DNA of 64,000 bases from Prorocentrum cordatum (Eukaryota; Sar; Dinophyceae; Prorocentrales; Prorocentraceae), in the NCBI GenBank assembly GCA_963575745.1, contig CAUYUJ010015282.1, positions 1,187,651 to 1,251,650 of the forward strand. Direction: 5' to 3'. A model generated the notes under the pieces. That model made no database searches. It worked only from the letters and a program-made list of their open reading frames with translations, and had not been told where the DNA came from. The position numbers were made by a program, and so were the translations under genes. The stretch's first letter is position 1. Every line of letters starts with the position of its first letter. This document shows positions 19,674-30,366 of the stretch, piece after piece.

Positions 19674-21760
19674 ACATGCTTGGTCATATATGGTCCGTGC
19701 AGGTGGCGACCGTCAGCATGCCGAGCGAGGAGGACATCATAAAGATCTCGGAACCTATGCTGGTGAAGGTGTTGCCATCGGTGTCGTGCAGCGAGGTGTG
19801 CCGAGAAACCTAAACGTCGTGTGCACTGGGCATCGATACATCGATCATACCATGCTTGTTGAAGTACTGTGTGCTCATGTGCGACGGGTATACGTACACG
19901 GCGTTGCGCACGACGACGGCGTGCTCGAGGATGAGATCGACATCGAGCCCGAAGACGTCCAAGATGAGGGTTCGGTAAATTGTTTGCCTCGGGGCGACTA
20001 TACGCTATACGTGCGCTCTCTAGGGCGTGCGCACGAGATGTATGTGCAAGCGCCACAAAGAACATGAGGAGCCACTTCTGACAGCCAGGGGCCAAACTGA
20101 GGTACCTGCTTAGCTCCTTTGTGGGGGCCCCTTGCGAGACACATCTAAGCCCGCGAAGATGCTCGCGGAATCGACCGACTCCTCCCGAGATGGCCGGTGA
20201 GCCACGGGGCAGCGCCCCTTGACCTATGTAGAGCCCATGAGAGCCCAGTTGGTATATGAAGCTGAGGTCGTGGGGCCCGTGGCCCGAGTTCTGGATCGGG
20301 TCCTGGACGCACCGAGCCTGGAGGAAGACGAACCCGAATAACTCCAAAGCCTGGCAGAGGTCCGCTTCTCCTGGGCGTCCGAACGCAGACTGCAACACAG
20401 GTGGGAGACAATGGCAGAGGCGTCTGGCTCGGTCCCGTGCTTTTCGGCCTCCAGTGAAGAGGCGGCGGAGCCGACAGATAGTTAAGCACGTTGTGAGAGC
20501 AAGCGCGAGTACACTGACATGAGACGACACCCCTGAGACCATCGCACACTCCAGAGCTTCCCGTTGCAGAATGTGGACGGCATCAATGAACGTCTCCGAT
20601 GGAAGAGGACAAAGAGCTTGCCACAGAGCTGCCGAAAATAAGGAGGCCACGGAGGACGAGTACGGCTTGTGCGAGCGAAAGTTAGAGTAGACGGCCAGCT
20701 CCGATGACCAACCTGCAACAGCCTGGATGTCCCGTGCCAGCGCAGATAACAGTTGTGTCCCACCAAGGGTAGTAACTTGCGTCCGTTGAGCCATATGTTG
20801 AGATATCCGTTGATCTGATCTCGACTGCAAGGTACCCGATGCTTGAGCAGAAGTAACACATAGGAAGAGAACGAGCAACCACATACCAGTCCGCCACAGG
20901 GTAAGTGTACAGAGACGACGTGGCGACTGAACCTGGGCATGCCTCGAGGAGCAGCAACCCAGGATTTGCGTTCTAACGCCAGACGTTCTGACACTGGTCC
21001 GTGGAGTAGGCGGGAGGCGATGTGGCGACGGTACCTGGGGCAGCCTCGGGGAGCAGCTGCCCAGGATTTTCGTTCTAACACCACGCGTTCTGACACCTGT
21101 CCGTGACGTAGACGTGAGACGGTGTGGCGACGAAACCTGGGACGGCGTCGAGGAGCAGCTGCCCAGGATTTGCGTTCTAACACCTTGCGTTCTAACACCT
21201 CCAGTGAAAGACGCAGACCAGGAAGATAACCAGGAAGGAGGGTGCATAACGTTGAACTTGCCAGTAGAGAAGTACACAGTCAATCGAACAGATCCCATCA
21301 TGATAGAGCAGACCAAGAGGATGCCCATAAGGTACATGGCCGCGCCAGGGCCTGTCCGTGAGGAAGCGTGCCGTAGAGCTCGTAGAGTACGAAATAGAGC
21401 ACGTAGATGGTTTAATGAACCACGGAGGTTATGAAATTGACCGCGTAGAGTATGAAATGAACCACGCAGGTCGTGAAATGCAACACGTAGGTTACGAAAT
21501 TGAGCACGTAGAGTATGAAATGAACCACGTCGATGGTGAAATGCAACACGTAGATGGTGAGATTGAGCACGTAGAGTAGGAAATGAACCACGCAGGTGTG
21601 GAAATGCAACACGTAGATTATGAAATGAAGCACGTAGGTTATGAAATGAAACACGTAGGTTGTGAAATCGACCGAAATGAACTGAGACACGTAGGTTATG
21701 GATGTCTGGGTGTGGCACACGAAGTCCGAAGATGAACGCTCCACGCTCCCAGAAACACAC
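19523..21760 (-). CDS. GIY-YIG endonuclease ORF of the Penelope-like element
   Basis: The endonuclease domain lies at about residues 500-597 of the open frame (genomic 19970-20262). It shows FIYQL, YIGQG eight residues later, the catalytic Arg in GRFREHLR (R530), the metal-binding Glu in HALESARIAY (E581) and the closing RPEANNLPN. All key positions are present. Before it come a hydrophobic segment (142-165), three copies of a ~33-residue repeat with GVRTQILGSC (about 187-285) and another hydrophobic stretch (MWLLVLFLCVTSAQA, 293-307). Residues 1-141 hold no Met, so translation may begin at M142 (21337), leaving the heptad-like FHNLRVS repeats in the 5' leader. The enzyme would nick target DNA to prime reverse transcription. 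The downstream end overlaps the RT frame. Confidence 0.8.
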   Translation of the reverse strand: MCFWERGAFIFGLRVPHPDIHNLRVSVHFGRFHNLRVSFHNLRASFHNLRVAFPHLRGSFPTLRAQSHHLRVAFHHRRGSFHTLRAQFRNLRVAFHDLRGSFHTLRGQFHNLRGSLNHLRALFRTLRALRHASSRTGPGAAMYLMGILLVCSIMMGSVRLTVYFSTGKFNVMHPPSWLSSWSASFTGGVRTQGVRTQILGSCSSTPSQVSSPHRLTSTSRTGVRTRGVRTKILGSCSPRLPQVPSPHRLPPTPRTSVRTSGVRTQILGCCSSRHAQVQSPRRLCTLTLWRTGMWLLVLFLCVTSAQASGTLQSRSDQRISQHMAQRTQVTTLGGTQLLSALARDIQAVAGWSSELAVYSNFRSHKPYSSSVASLFSAALWQALCPLPSETFIDAVHILQREALECAMVSGVSSHVSVLALALTTCLTICRLRRLFTGGRKARDRARRLCHCLPPVLQSAFGRPGEADLCQALELFGFVFLQARCVQDPIQNSGHGPHDLSFIYQLGSHGLYIGQGALPRGSPAISGGVGRFREHLRGLRCVSQGAPTKELSRYLSLAPGCQKWLLMFFVALAHTSRAHALESARIAYSRPEANNLPNPHLGRLRARCRSHPRARRRRAQRRVRIPVAHEHTVLQQAWYDRCIDAQCTRRLGFSAHLAARHRWQHLHQHRFRDLYDVLLARHADGRHLHGPYMTKHVCSYSLDGLLYPPMKSIGISCVAGVSSAQTTSTPCGSSVLFFPTGWTEFE
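20905..21205 (-). repeat. ~100-bp tandem repeat inside the GIY-YIG ORF, three copies
   Basis: Units share GGAGCAGC(A/T)(A/G)CCCAGGATTT, GCGTTCTAAC and GGTGTGGCGACG-like segments. They stay in frame and encode repeats of GVRTxILGSC followed by an SPHRL segment, suggesting selection or a recent in-frame amplification. Confidence 0.85.
21385..21720 (-). repeat. 21-bp tandem repeat in the retroelement leader
   Basis: About 15 units of 21 bp, read on the minus strand as TTCATAACCTACGTGNNTCAT. If translated they give heptads FHNLRVS; there is no Met before 21337, so the array may be untranslated. Confidence 0.9.
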
Positions 21761-22194
21761 TTGTGATGAGTTAAGTTCGGAGCCACGTATTGATCAAGTT
21801 AATCGTCGTCGTCCCTTCCTCCAGTAGTGCCAGTCGGAGCGGTCCGCAGAGCGTAGCTGAATGACCAACAACAAATGAAGCAAGAAGACCGACGAAATGT
21901 TTTCCTCAAGCAATCGTGCGAACGGTGCCTGCGATGACAGAGGACCGAGAATCTCTGCGGCCCTGAGGCCTTGAGCGGCGCCCTAAACCCTCCGTCAACG
22001 GAGGCTCGAGAAGAATGGCTATGGTGTGTGTGAGGCGGCAAGAGAAGGCAACTAGAGAAAACATGCAGAAAGTCAACCTGAAATCTAGCTACGCACATAC
22101 TGCATGTGTGGCTGGCCCCAAGACATCCCGTAGCTCGCAAGAGCCGAAAATGATGTCCTCACTGATTGTCAGAATTGAAACGCACACACACACA
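21755..22194 (-). repeat. 5' direct terminal repeat of the retroelement
   Basis: Upstream copy of the 440-bp repeat at 15259-15698. On the element strand it begins with (TG)n then CGTTTCAATTCTGACAATC, and ends near AAGTGTGT. Being a pair of direct repeats, they fit the pseudo-LTRs of Penelope-like elements. Confidence 0.95.
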
Positions 22195-23340
22195 CACACA
22201 CCACCCCACCCCCCACCCCACCCTCCCCCCCCCCCTCCTTCAGGGGAGGGGGGGAGGGTCGACCCAGAGTGCTGCAAGTGCCGGCTTTTTGTTCCAGAGA
22301 TTGGCGGGCCTCTCGGGTATAACCTTGGTTCTCGTAGAGAAAGACACGGGTGTCTTGCCAGAGCCCCGTGACCCTCGCGGTGCAGCAGGCAGGGTATTCG
22401 TGCCCAGGGTGGTCGACCTTGCTGGGTGTTGACAGGCCCGTTCGCGGCCAGGTGTGTGAAACCTCTCAAATCGAATGCTTGTTTTCGGGTTGGGTACGTT
22501 TCTTCGTCCAGGGCCCCATGAACGGTGTAGCAGACATGGCAGTCAGCACCCCCAGGGGGTCGACCTAAGGTGTGGCACGTGCCCGCGCTGGCCCAGATTG
22601 GTGAGCCCCCCGTGGTGAACGTTTGTTACCGTGGATGCACGTGTGGTTTTCCAGAGCCCCGTGGCCTTCACGGGGTAGCAGGGGGGGGGGGGATTTTGGC
22701 TGTTGCACATGCTTGATCGCGGCCAGACTTAAAGGGACCTTGTCATATATGATGTAGCGGGCATGACGGTCGCGTCTCCCAGGGGGGGGAGGGGGGGGGG
22801 GGGAGGGGAGGCGACCTGGGGTGTTGTACGGGCCCCAATTGGTGGGACTTCTCACGTAGAACGCCCGTTGCCGAGGAGACGCGTCTCTGTTGTCAGAGCC
22901 CCGTGACCACCGCGTTGAAGCAGGCATGGCATGTAGGCCTCCAGGGATCGACCTGGGGTGTTCCTCGGGCTCGTTCGCGCCAAGATTGTTGATGATCTGG
23001 AGTGGAGAGCGCCTTTTCTGGGGAGCCACGTGACTCTTTCACAACTCCGTGGTCACCGTGATGTAGAAGAAATGGCGTTCGAGCCTCCTGTCGATCTGAG
23101 GAGTTGCACGGGCAAATGGCGTTCGAGCCTCCTGTCGATCTGAGGAGTTGCACGGGCCCGTTCGCGCCCAGAGTGGTGGGACCTCTCATGCGAATTGTTT
23201 TTTCGAGTCAGTAAACAACCTTTTCCCACAGCCTCATGATCGTCGCGATGTAGCAGGCGGGGCACTTGGGCCTCCCAATGGAGAGCGCCCATGGGGTATG
23301 ACACGGGCCCGTTCGCGCCCAGGTCATGGGTTCCAGACGC
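22195..23340. repeat. ~150-bp satellite array, right part
   Basis: Continues the array cut by the retroelement. GTAGCAGGCATGG-type anchors occur near 22381, 22525, 22673, 22752, 22912, 23059 and 23247, with ACGGGCCCGTTCGCGCCCAG cores at 23151 and 23304. A 47-bp exact local duplication lies at 23068-23160 (CGTTCGAGCCTCCTGTCGAT twice). Confidence 0.85.
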
Positions 23341-25380
23341 CAGAATTGCAGGATTCCCAATCACGAATGTCCAGACTTGCTCATGCCCAAAAATCTGTAC
23401 ACACTCAAGCCCGCGCGCACCCAGAGTCGCCAATACTCAGCCACACTTACTCAGGCTGACTTCCACCCAGACCCATTCACAGCCAGGCGCTCATACGCAG
23501 ACTCATTCATACTCAGCCGCTCGCATTCAGACTCGCTCAAGGCCGGACCCACTTCGACTCAGACGCTCAGAAGAGAACGCGCTTGAACAGTTGTGCCCAT
23601 CTGGGGATCTCCGCCCCGAACAACTCTGCATCGCCGGGCAGTCGGAGGGGGCAGCGGCGGAGCGTCGGGCCAGGGGCAGGCGGCGGAGGGGAAGGGGGCG
23701 ATAGGGCGCGGGGGGGCGCTTTTTCGTTGCAGCGGCCCTGGGGCGTCGTCCCAAAAGCTCGCGCAATTACGGTAGAGGGGCAGAGCCGACGGATGCAGGA
23801 GAGGCTGGGTGGGAGGGGGAGTGAAATTGAAGGGGGTGAGGGAGGCCTGAGCATGGAGGGGTAGGGGAGGGAGGGAGGGATCAGAGAGGGCAGGGAGAGA
23901 GGTGAAGGAGGGAGGGGAATGAGGGAACATCGGAGGGAGAGGACGGGGAGGGGGAGGGAAGGGGAAGGAAGAAGCGGGAAGGAAGATGAGAATGATGAGG
24001 AGGACGAACCCCTCTCCTCCACATTGTGATCGTTTTTTATTCATTGTTTTGCCGACCGGCGCGGACCCTCGGACCCGCCCTCCCCCCCCCCTTCCCCCCC
24101 CCCCCCTGGAGTGGATCTTGGCTCTTTTTAGGCGTCTGTTTCGAGCAGGCGGAGTCTCCCCCATAGGACACACTGTTGCAAACAGTCGCACTAAGCAGAG
24201 GTCTGGAGCCAGGCCCCCGCCCCTCCCCCCCCCCACTTCCGCCCAATGTCGAAACGCAGGATAAAAAAACGCTCACATTCTCATCCCCACCACCACCATT
24301 CCAATCACGAGGGGCCCGCTCGAGCTTAGTCAAAGCAGTGAGCAGCAAGCTCAGACAGCATAAGCGAATCAGCCTGCGTCAAGCGTTAGCAGCAGGAGTA
24401 ACCAGCAAAACGACCCCCACTCCCTCTCCTGCAGGCCTCCCCCTCTCGACTCTCCATGCATGCTAGCTGTGAGAGACTTGCCAGCTAAATGCAGATAGGT
24501 GTAGTTCCGGCGGAGGCCGTGGCGACAGCGACCACTCCCGCACCTCCCCAGCATGACCACCCACCCTTTCCCCCCCTCGACCCCCAGTGGTCGCTCTCGC
24601 TCGCTCGAGGCCTCCCCTCGCCCTCCTCGCTCCTCGTTCCCCGAAGGGAAGGGTCGGTCCAGTAGTCTCTTCAGCCCCCCTTCAGCTCTCGTGCTCGCGG
24701 GCTGGCCCCGTGTGGGGCTGCGTGCCTCCAGGAGACGGCAGCTGGGCCAGTGCCCCCCATGGGGCGAGGGCGTCTCGCAGCAGCGGTGGCGTGCGTCGAA
24801 GGCGCAGCCTCCATAGCAGAGTCCCAGCTCGAGGCCACGCAGGCTGCTTCAGCGGGATCGGACCCTTCGAGCTTCTCAGTCGAGCGTCCTATTTTGCCTT
24901 CTACCATTTCCACCACCATCGCCGCCATCGCCACCATCTTCCCTCTTCCTGATGAGCACTCAGTATCCTCCCCCCCCCCTCCTTCTGCATGCCTCATCTT
25001 TCCCTCCTCCCGTTTCTGCCCTCGTCGTCGTGATCGTCGTCGTCGCCGTTTTCATCCTTCTACCGCCGCTTTCGGCTCTCCGCCGTTGCGCTCGCTGCCC
25101 TGCGCCTCGCTGCCCTGCGCCCACGGCGCGCCAAAGAGGGACCCAGTTTGGGCCTCCCACGTGCTGGTCCTACTAGGCGCTGTTTGCTGCGGCGTGCACC
25201 ACGGCGGCCTTGCCACCAGCGCCCAGCCTGTTCATCTTGCGGCCCAGCCCGCGCCCAAACCAAGGTCGTCATCTCAGGGGGTCTAACTACGACCACGCCC
25301 CCCAGCGCCAGCTGGTCTGTGCCGGGACTGATGGCCGCCACGATGCCGAAATCCCTCCTCTCCCCTCACCCCCCTGTCTC
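23341..25380. other. Gene-free stretch with short repeats and purine tracts
   Basis: CACTCAGACTC-type short repeats (23395-23575), a G/A-rich block (23640-24000), then mixed GC-rich DNA. Several medium open frames exist on both strands, but none shows a recognisable motif. Confidence 0.5.
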
Positions 25381-25700
25381 ATGCCCCCCCCTCGTCCACG
25401 ACGCTGGCGACGACGGCGGCGGCACGACGACCTGGACGAGGACGAGCACGGCGATAACGGCGCCGACAACGAGAGTGGCGACCGCGTCACCGACAGACGG
25501 CGCCGACGATGACGACGATGACGGCGACGACGGCCGGCGGCGGCAGCCCGAGGCGATGACGGCGCCGACGACGAGCGCCTACGACGACGCCGCCCAGGAC
25601 GACGACGGCGCCGACGGAGGCGCCAACAGCGGCGCCAGTCGGCGGCGCCGACGGCGGCGGCCCCAGGCGCCGCATTCTCTGGTGGCTGGCAGCGCCGGGC
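25381..25700. repeat. (GAC/GGC)-rich imperfect trinucleotide tract
   Basis: GACGACGGCGCCGAC-type repeats; open in several frames, not a gene. Confidence 0.85.
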
Positions 25701-25779
25701 AGCTGCGCTGGCCGGGCGCCGCGGCGGACGCGCCCGCGCCCACAGGAGGCAGTCGGCCGAGCAGGCCATGCAGGGGGGT

Positions 25780-26135
25780 GGGAGGGAGGAAGGAGGGGAG
25801 GAGGAGGAGGAGGAGGAGGAGGAGGAGGAGGAGGAGGAGGAGGAGGAGGAGGAGGAGGCGGAGGAGGAAGGAGGAGGAAGGAGGAGGAGGAGGGGGGGGG
25901 TGTAGACGGAGGGGGGGGGAGAGAAGAGGAGGTGGAGAGAGGAAGAAGGAGGAGGAGACGACGGACGAGGAGGAGGACGGGGGAAGTGAGCAGAAGATGG
26001 TGGAGGAGGGGGAGGAGGAGGCGGAGGAGGACAAGGGGCAGGAAGAGGAGGAGGAGGAGGAAGGCGGAGGAGGATGAGGACGAAGGCGAAGGAAGATAAA
26101 AGAGGAGGAGAGGGAGGAAGGATGGAGGAGGACAG
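25780..26135. repeat. (GGA)n purine tract
   Basis: Long GGA array (pure from 25800 to 25855) with G runs; purine on the + strand. Confidence 0.95.
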
Positions 26136-26575
26136 TGCTTCTGAACGCCCTCCGCCGATGGACACGTGATTTGTCCTGCCCCCCACGACCTGTGACCAAG
26201 CCGTTTTGGCGTTCTCTTGGCATGAGGATTTGAAATCCTTGTCTTTCGAAAAGGTTTGGAGGGAGTTCCAATGAACGAGTTGGCGAGACTTCAGGTTGCT
26301 GCCGACACCAGTTCCCTCCCACAGGTGTTAGACATTGAAGCTTTGGGGTGTGATCCGAAGTCGTACAACCACGGGTCTGTCTATGTATGTGCGTAGACGC
26401 ATAGATTACAGATGCATGATTTGTACACATCTATATGACTACATACACATACATTCATGTGTATGCAGATGTGCATTATCAATATGTGTCTAATCGGCCA
26501 CCTGCTACCACCTAGACCGACTGGAAGATACGTTAGGCGCCTATGTCTCACTCGCTCTCCTTTCGTTCCCTCAAT
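26136..26575. other. Gene-free stretch
   Basis: Contains GCATGAGGATTTGAAATCC near 26220, similar to a segment at 9063-9085 next to R1, and a CATA-rich patch (26435-26490). No gene seen. Confidence 0.4.
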
Positions 26576-28200
26576 CTAACTCCAAGGAGAGAGACAGAGT
26601 GAGCTGAGAGGCTTAGATATTCGATGAGTGCCTGACGCTCCCGGCAATTGGTAATTAGCAGGCATGGAGTTCCGAAGGTATGTGGCATGGAGGGCGTTCC
26701 TGGCTCTGGAGGTCTCCCGATCCCTCTTACTACCCAGCTCCAGGACAGGCTCAGCTCGTTCCCCCATGTCCTGGTGCACCCTGACTGTATCCTCATCCAT
26801 CATCAGCCTGTCAAGCCCAGTATTGCTCGGAGTCAGGGGCTGGTCTGGGGTGTCGTGGCGGCCGCCGCTACTGCTCCCGCCGCTGCTGTTGTCACGGCCC
26901 CCTCTGTCAAGCTGACGGACTGACGGACGGAGAAGATCCTTCAGCTTCAGGCGTTGGAGGGGGTGTTCGATTGGGGTGAACCAGTCATGAACCGCGCTGG
27001 TGTTCCTGAGGGGGGGGGCGAGAACGCCTGATTCGTTGCTTTCTTTTCTCTGTAGGCCCCTTACTGTTGATAGGCTACGACCATCAGATCCTTTACTGCC
27101 AGTGCCAGTGCTAGAGATCGGAGGAGGAGGCGGAGGAGGAGGCGGAGGAGGAGGAGGCGGAGGAAGAGGAGGGAGGGGCAGGGGAGAGGGGTGTGCTGGA
27201 GAAGAGATGGGAGAGGATGGGATAGAAGGGACGAGGCTGCAACAGGCAAGAAGGGGGGAGGCGATCCCCGTCCCTCCCCCTCCACATACCCTTCCTCCCA
27301 AACTGCCATCTCCCCATACTCTATCCTCTCCCCCCTCTTCTCCTTCCGCCCTCCCGTCCTGGGAGGGCTGGTCGGCCCCATCGGCTTTGGCACCCCTTAT
27401 CGAGAGATCGTCCACACGATTGGCTCCCTCAGGGGAGTGTGGAGCGCAGCTCCCAAAATTGTGGCTGGTCGGGAGAGATAGGTCCAACGGGGCTTCGGCC
27501 CGGTGCCCGAATGCGTCCGAAGCTTCAGCTGTTCGCACTGATGCCGCACGCCGTGCAGGGATGCTCCCGTGCGGTCTGGACCAGGCTTGAACTTCGAGGT
27601 AGGAGAAGCAGAATGTGGATGAGGGGGACCCAGAGCCCCCCCAGCTTTGGACACAACGCAGAGATTCGTAGCTCTTTTCGGCCTCGGGGGGGGGGGGCGT
27701 CTAAGACGACTTGGCATGAAAACTGGTCCCGAGGAACGGGCGCATACTTGTAGGGGTCCATGTCACAACGTCTGAGGTCTGGGGAGGGGGAAGGAGGAGT
27801 GCGAAGGGAGCTTGAGGATGGCATTTGTCGAGGGTTCGTGTGGGTTTCACTGGACTCCTCACGGGGGCTTTGCAGGAGGGGGTCAGGGGGGTCACCATCC
27901 TGATGTCGCGCGAGCCACGGAGCCTGCCGACCTCGTTCGACAGGTCGAGGTGCGAGCGCGGCTTCGGCGCTTCCCCGCTGGTCGAGGGGCACCCTTCCCC
28001 ACGTACGTAGCTGCTGTCCGTGATGAAGCCGATGTCCCTTCGGTCCTTCGCAGCGTCTCCACCAGGGCCTGCAGCTCGCCCCGGTTGATGCCCTGTCTCG
28101 GCCTTGGTATGCCTCCCCCTTGCTGCACCTGCGGCTGCTAGGATACCCTGCGTCCTCTGCCGAAGGACCTCTCCACTCATCACCACCAGAAGCGCGACAT
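26576..28200 (-). pseudogene. Possible decayed or multi-exon coding region, function unknown
   Basis: Three minus-strand frames look less repetitive and more protein-like than their surroundings. They are 27720-28140 (MSGEVLRQRTQGILAAAG..., with DRRDIGFITDSSYV), 27600-27780 (DMDPYKYAPVPRDQFSCQ) and 26576-26960 (TPSNTGLDRLMMDEDTVRV). They lie in a consistent order but in different frames, split by a GGA/TCC tract at 27115-27190. No family is recognised. Exons separated by introns, a dead gene, or chance are all possible. Confidence 0.3.
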
Positions 28201-30366
28201 AATCATACACAAGAGAAGTGAGGATTCGGTGAGTGAGGAGCGATAGCGATGAGTGATGAGTAGGGAGTGGGGACGGGGTGAGGTTTGAAGAGGAAATGAC
28301 AAGAAATGAAGAGTGAGGAAGGCAGAGTGAGGAATGAGGTACGTGCGCCGTCCTTGCCATCACCCTGGTCGAAGTGCCGCTCGCCCCGTGTGTGATGTAT
28401 CCTCCCTCGCTGCCAGTACATCTAGTGTTTGTCATCTTTTCTTACGCCGTCGGGTCGCACGACGCGCGCCAGGCAGCTGGTGCGCAGGAGCAGGATCATG
28501 GAGGCGGGCGTCGCCGCTGGTTTAGAGCCGCTCCGTTCCGAGCCTCCGAAGCGGTATGTTGCCAGCTCAAATGCTCCGAGCCTCATTCAGCAGAGGAACG
28601 CGCCGGGGTGGCGCCGCCCCCTCCGAGCGCCCCAGATCGACCTCGTCAGTGACAGCAGCCGCGAGCCCCAACACACGGCGCGGCGCGCCGACGAGTCTAG
28701 GCTGACGCCCGCCATGCCACCCCCCCTAACCCCTACACGCCCGGTGCCGAATGGCATCGAGCGAGGAAAGGGTTTAGTGTTAGCCGCTACAAGGTGGAGG
28801 GTATCGTGGCAGCAGGTTGGGGATCGTTGGGGGGATACAAAGGTGGCGTACGGGCACGCGCGGCGATTCCTGATCCCCTATGCCGTTGCCCCCCCCCCCC
28901 GTGCAGCGCATTGCTCATTCATGTGTGCTAAGCGGCCCAGCAAGCGTGTAGCCGAGTGGCAATATGTGTGTGTGTGTGTGTCCGTTGCTGGCCGATACGG
29001 TGGCGTGCCAACATCCTAGTTACCATGCTCGCAGTGGTTACGCGTTTTCTCAAGTATGTCTCTGCAACTTCGAGTAGATGAATATACCTATACTGTTGCA
29101 CAGGTGTCTGAGTCAATATAGCTGCGCCAGGTGGTGGTTCAGCTCAAGGCTGGTAGGTGGCAGCGTTTGATCGTGGAAGTGTTGCAACTGTGACCAACTG
29201 CGTAGCATTTCTGACAGGCGGTACTGCCACTGAGGCCAGACGTCCATCGTTGCACGGAGCCGAGCACCAGTCGATCTGGCAACGGTTTGGACGCGGTCGG
29301 CTTATATTATGTGCCCAGCCGGCTTCTTCTTTGCATACTCTAGTACGGCGCTATGTGGAAGTAGCGAGGGAATGCGGAAACTCAAGCAGGTGAGCAACAG
29401 CAAGCAGGAGTACGAGGTAGCAGATCTGGTCCGCCCCCTTCCTCCTGCTCCTCATATCCCCTCCTTCCTCCTCGCTCGTCGCTTTCGCCTTCATTCCCTC
29501 CTCTCCACTCCCCTTCTTGCTCCGCCTTTCCCATCCCTTCCTCTCCCTCTCCTTCCTTCCTTCCGCGTAGCTCAAAACACCTCAGTGTTGATGAACAGAT
29601 CGGGCTCGACTTCTGATGGGTGCAGCGGGACAGTCTTTCGACGGAGCCTGCAACGATATAACATGGGCGACCGCATCCCAGACAAGGCGGATGGGGAGCG
29701 TGGGCGAGAGCGAACAGGGGGGGCGGGGGAAATGCCCAGAAGCAGGAGCAATGAAGAACACGAATAGGAAGCATGGACACGACAGAAGCGGAAGAGGTGA
29801 AAGCAAGTTTGGGAGCGAGAGAGGGAAAGAGAGAGAGAGAGAGAGAGCACGTCAGGGGACAGAAGCGAGCGACGGCGAAGTGAAGGAAATAATAAAAGAA
29901 ACAACGGGCCGTGTTGCAAAATGAATTGCGGACTGCCCACCTGCGCCGACAACGGTCTAAGAACAAATGACCGGCCCATGCTACGCGACGGCGTAATCGT
30001 TGCGTGCGGCATCACAGGCGCCGCCGTCGTCTTCTGTACAACCCGATTCCAAGCAAAATCAACACATCTTGGTCAGCGCCAGAACTCTGACACAGTGCAC
30101 GACGAGGGAGTGCACACCGCGCATGCAGCAGACTACGTTTTTATGTAGAGATCCCGCTAGCCCCGTGATGAAAGGTGCTCGACACTGGTGGGACTGCCAA
30201 ATCGGACATAGATGCGAATTTGCAACTTTGCCATATTACTGTAGTGCGTCAGTCGTCTCCTCCCAGCTCCTATTTAGGAACTCGTCCTCTGGAGACGCGC
30301 ACTCGTCCAGTTGACTAGCAGTTCCCACGTGGTCAGACTTCAGCGGCATGTTGCCGCTCGCCATTT
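28201..30366. other. Gene-free stretch
   Basis: Mixed-composition DNA with a GT repeat (28966-28982), a pyrimidine-rich block (29430-29570) and a GA block (29815-29850). A plus-strand frame at 28490-28830 is weakly protein-like, but no domain is seen. Confidence 0.4.

Larger units (their letters stand above)
15259..22194 (-). mobile_element. Penelope-like retroelement with N-terminal GIY-YIG, direct terminal repeats and extra ORFs
   Basis: A 6.9-kb element read on the minus strand. It is bounded by 440-bp direct repeats (21755-22194 upstream, 15259-15698 downstream) that align without a gap at a constant offset of 6496. Order from 5' to 3': terminal repeat, 21-bp tandem repeats, GIY-YIG ORF, RT ORF, then three smaller ORFs and the second repeat. 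GIY-YIG plus RT is the hallmark of Penelope-like elements. The endonuclease lies before the RT, as described for the permuted Naiad/Chlamys-type clade, rather than after it as in classical Penelope. No integrase, RNase H or tyrosine recombinase is seen. Both ends lie in (CA)n next to C runs, and the flanks on both sides are the same ~150-bp satellite, so this is a nested insertion. An unusual LTR element is the alternative. Confidence 0.8.

Noticed and set aside
15259-22194. Ordinary LTR retrotransposon because of the direct repeats
   Set aside because: No integrase, protease, RNase H or clear primer-binding site; GIY-YIG domain and RT type point to a Penelope-like element. Kept as the alternative.
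23000-23200. R1-like or gene content in the satellite
   Set aside because: The repeated CGTTCGAGCCTCCTGTCGAT is a local duplication within one satellite monomer.
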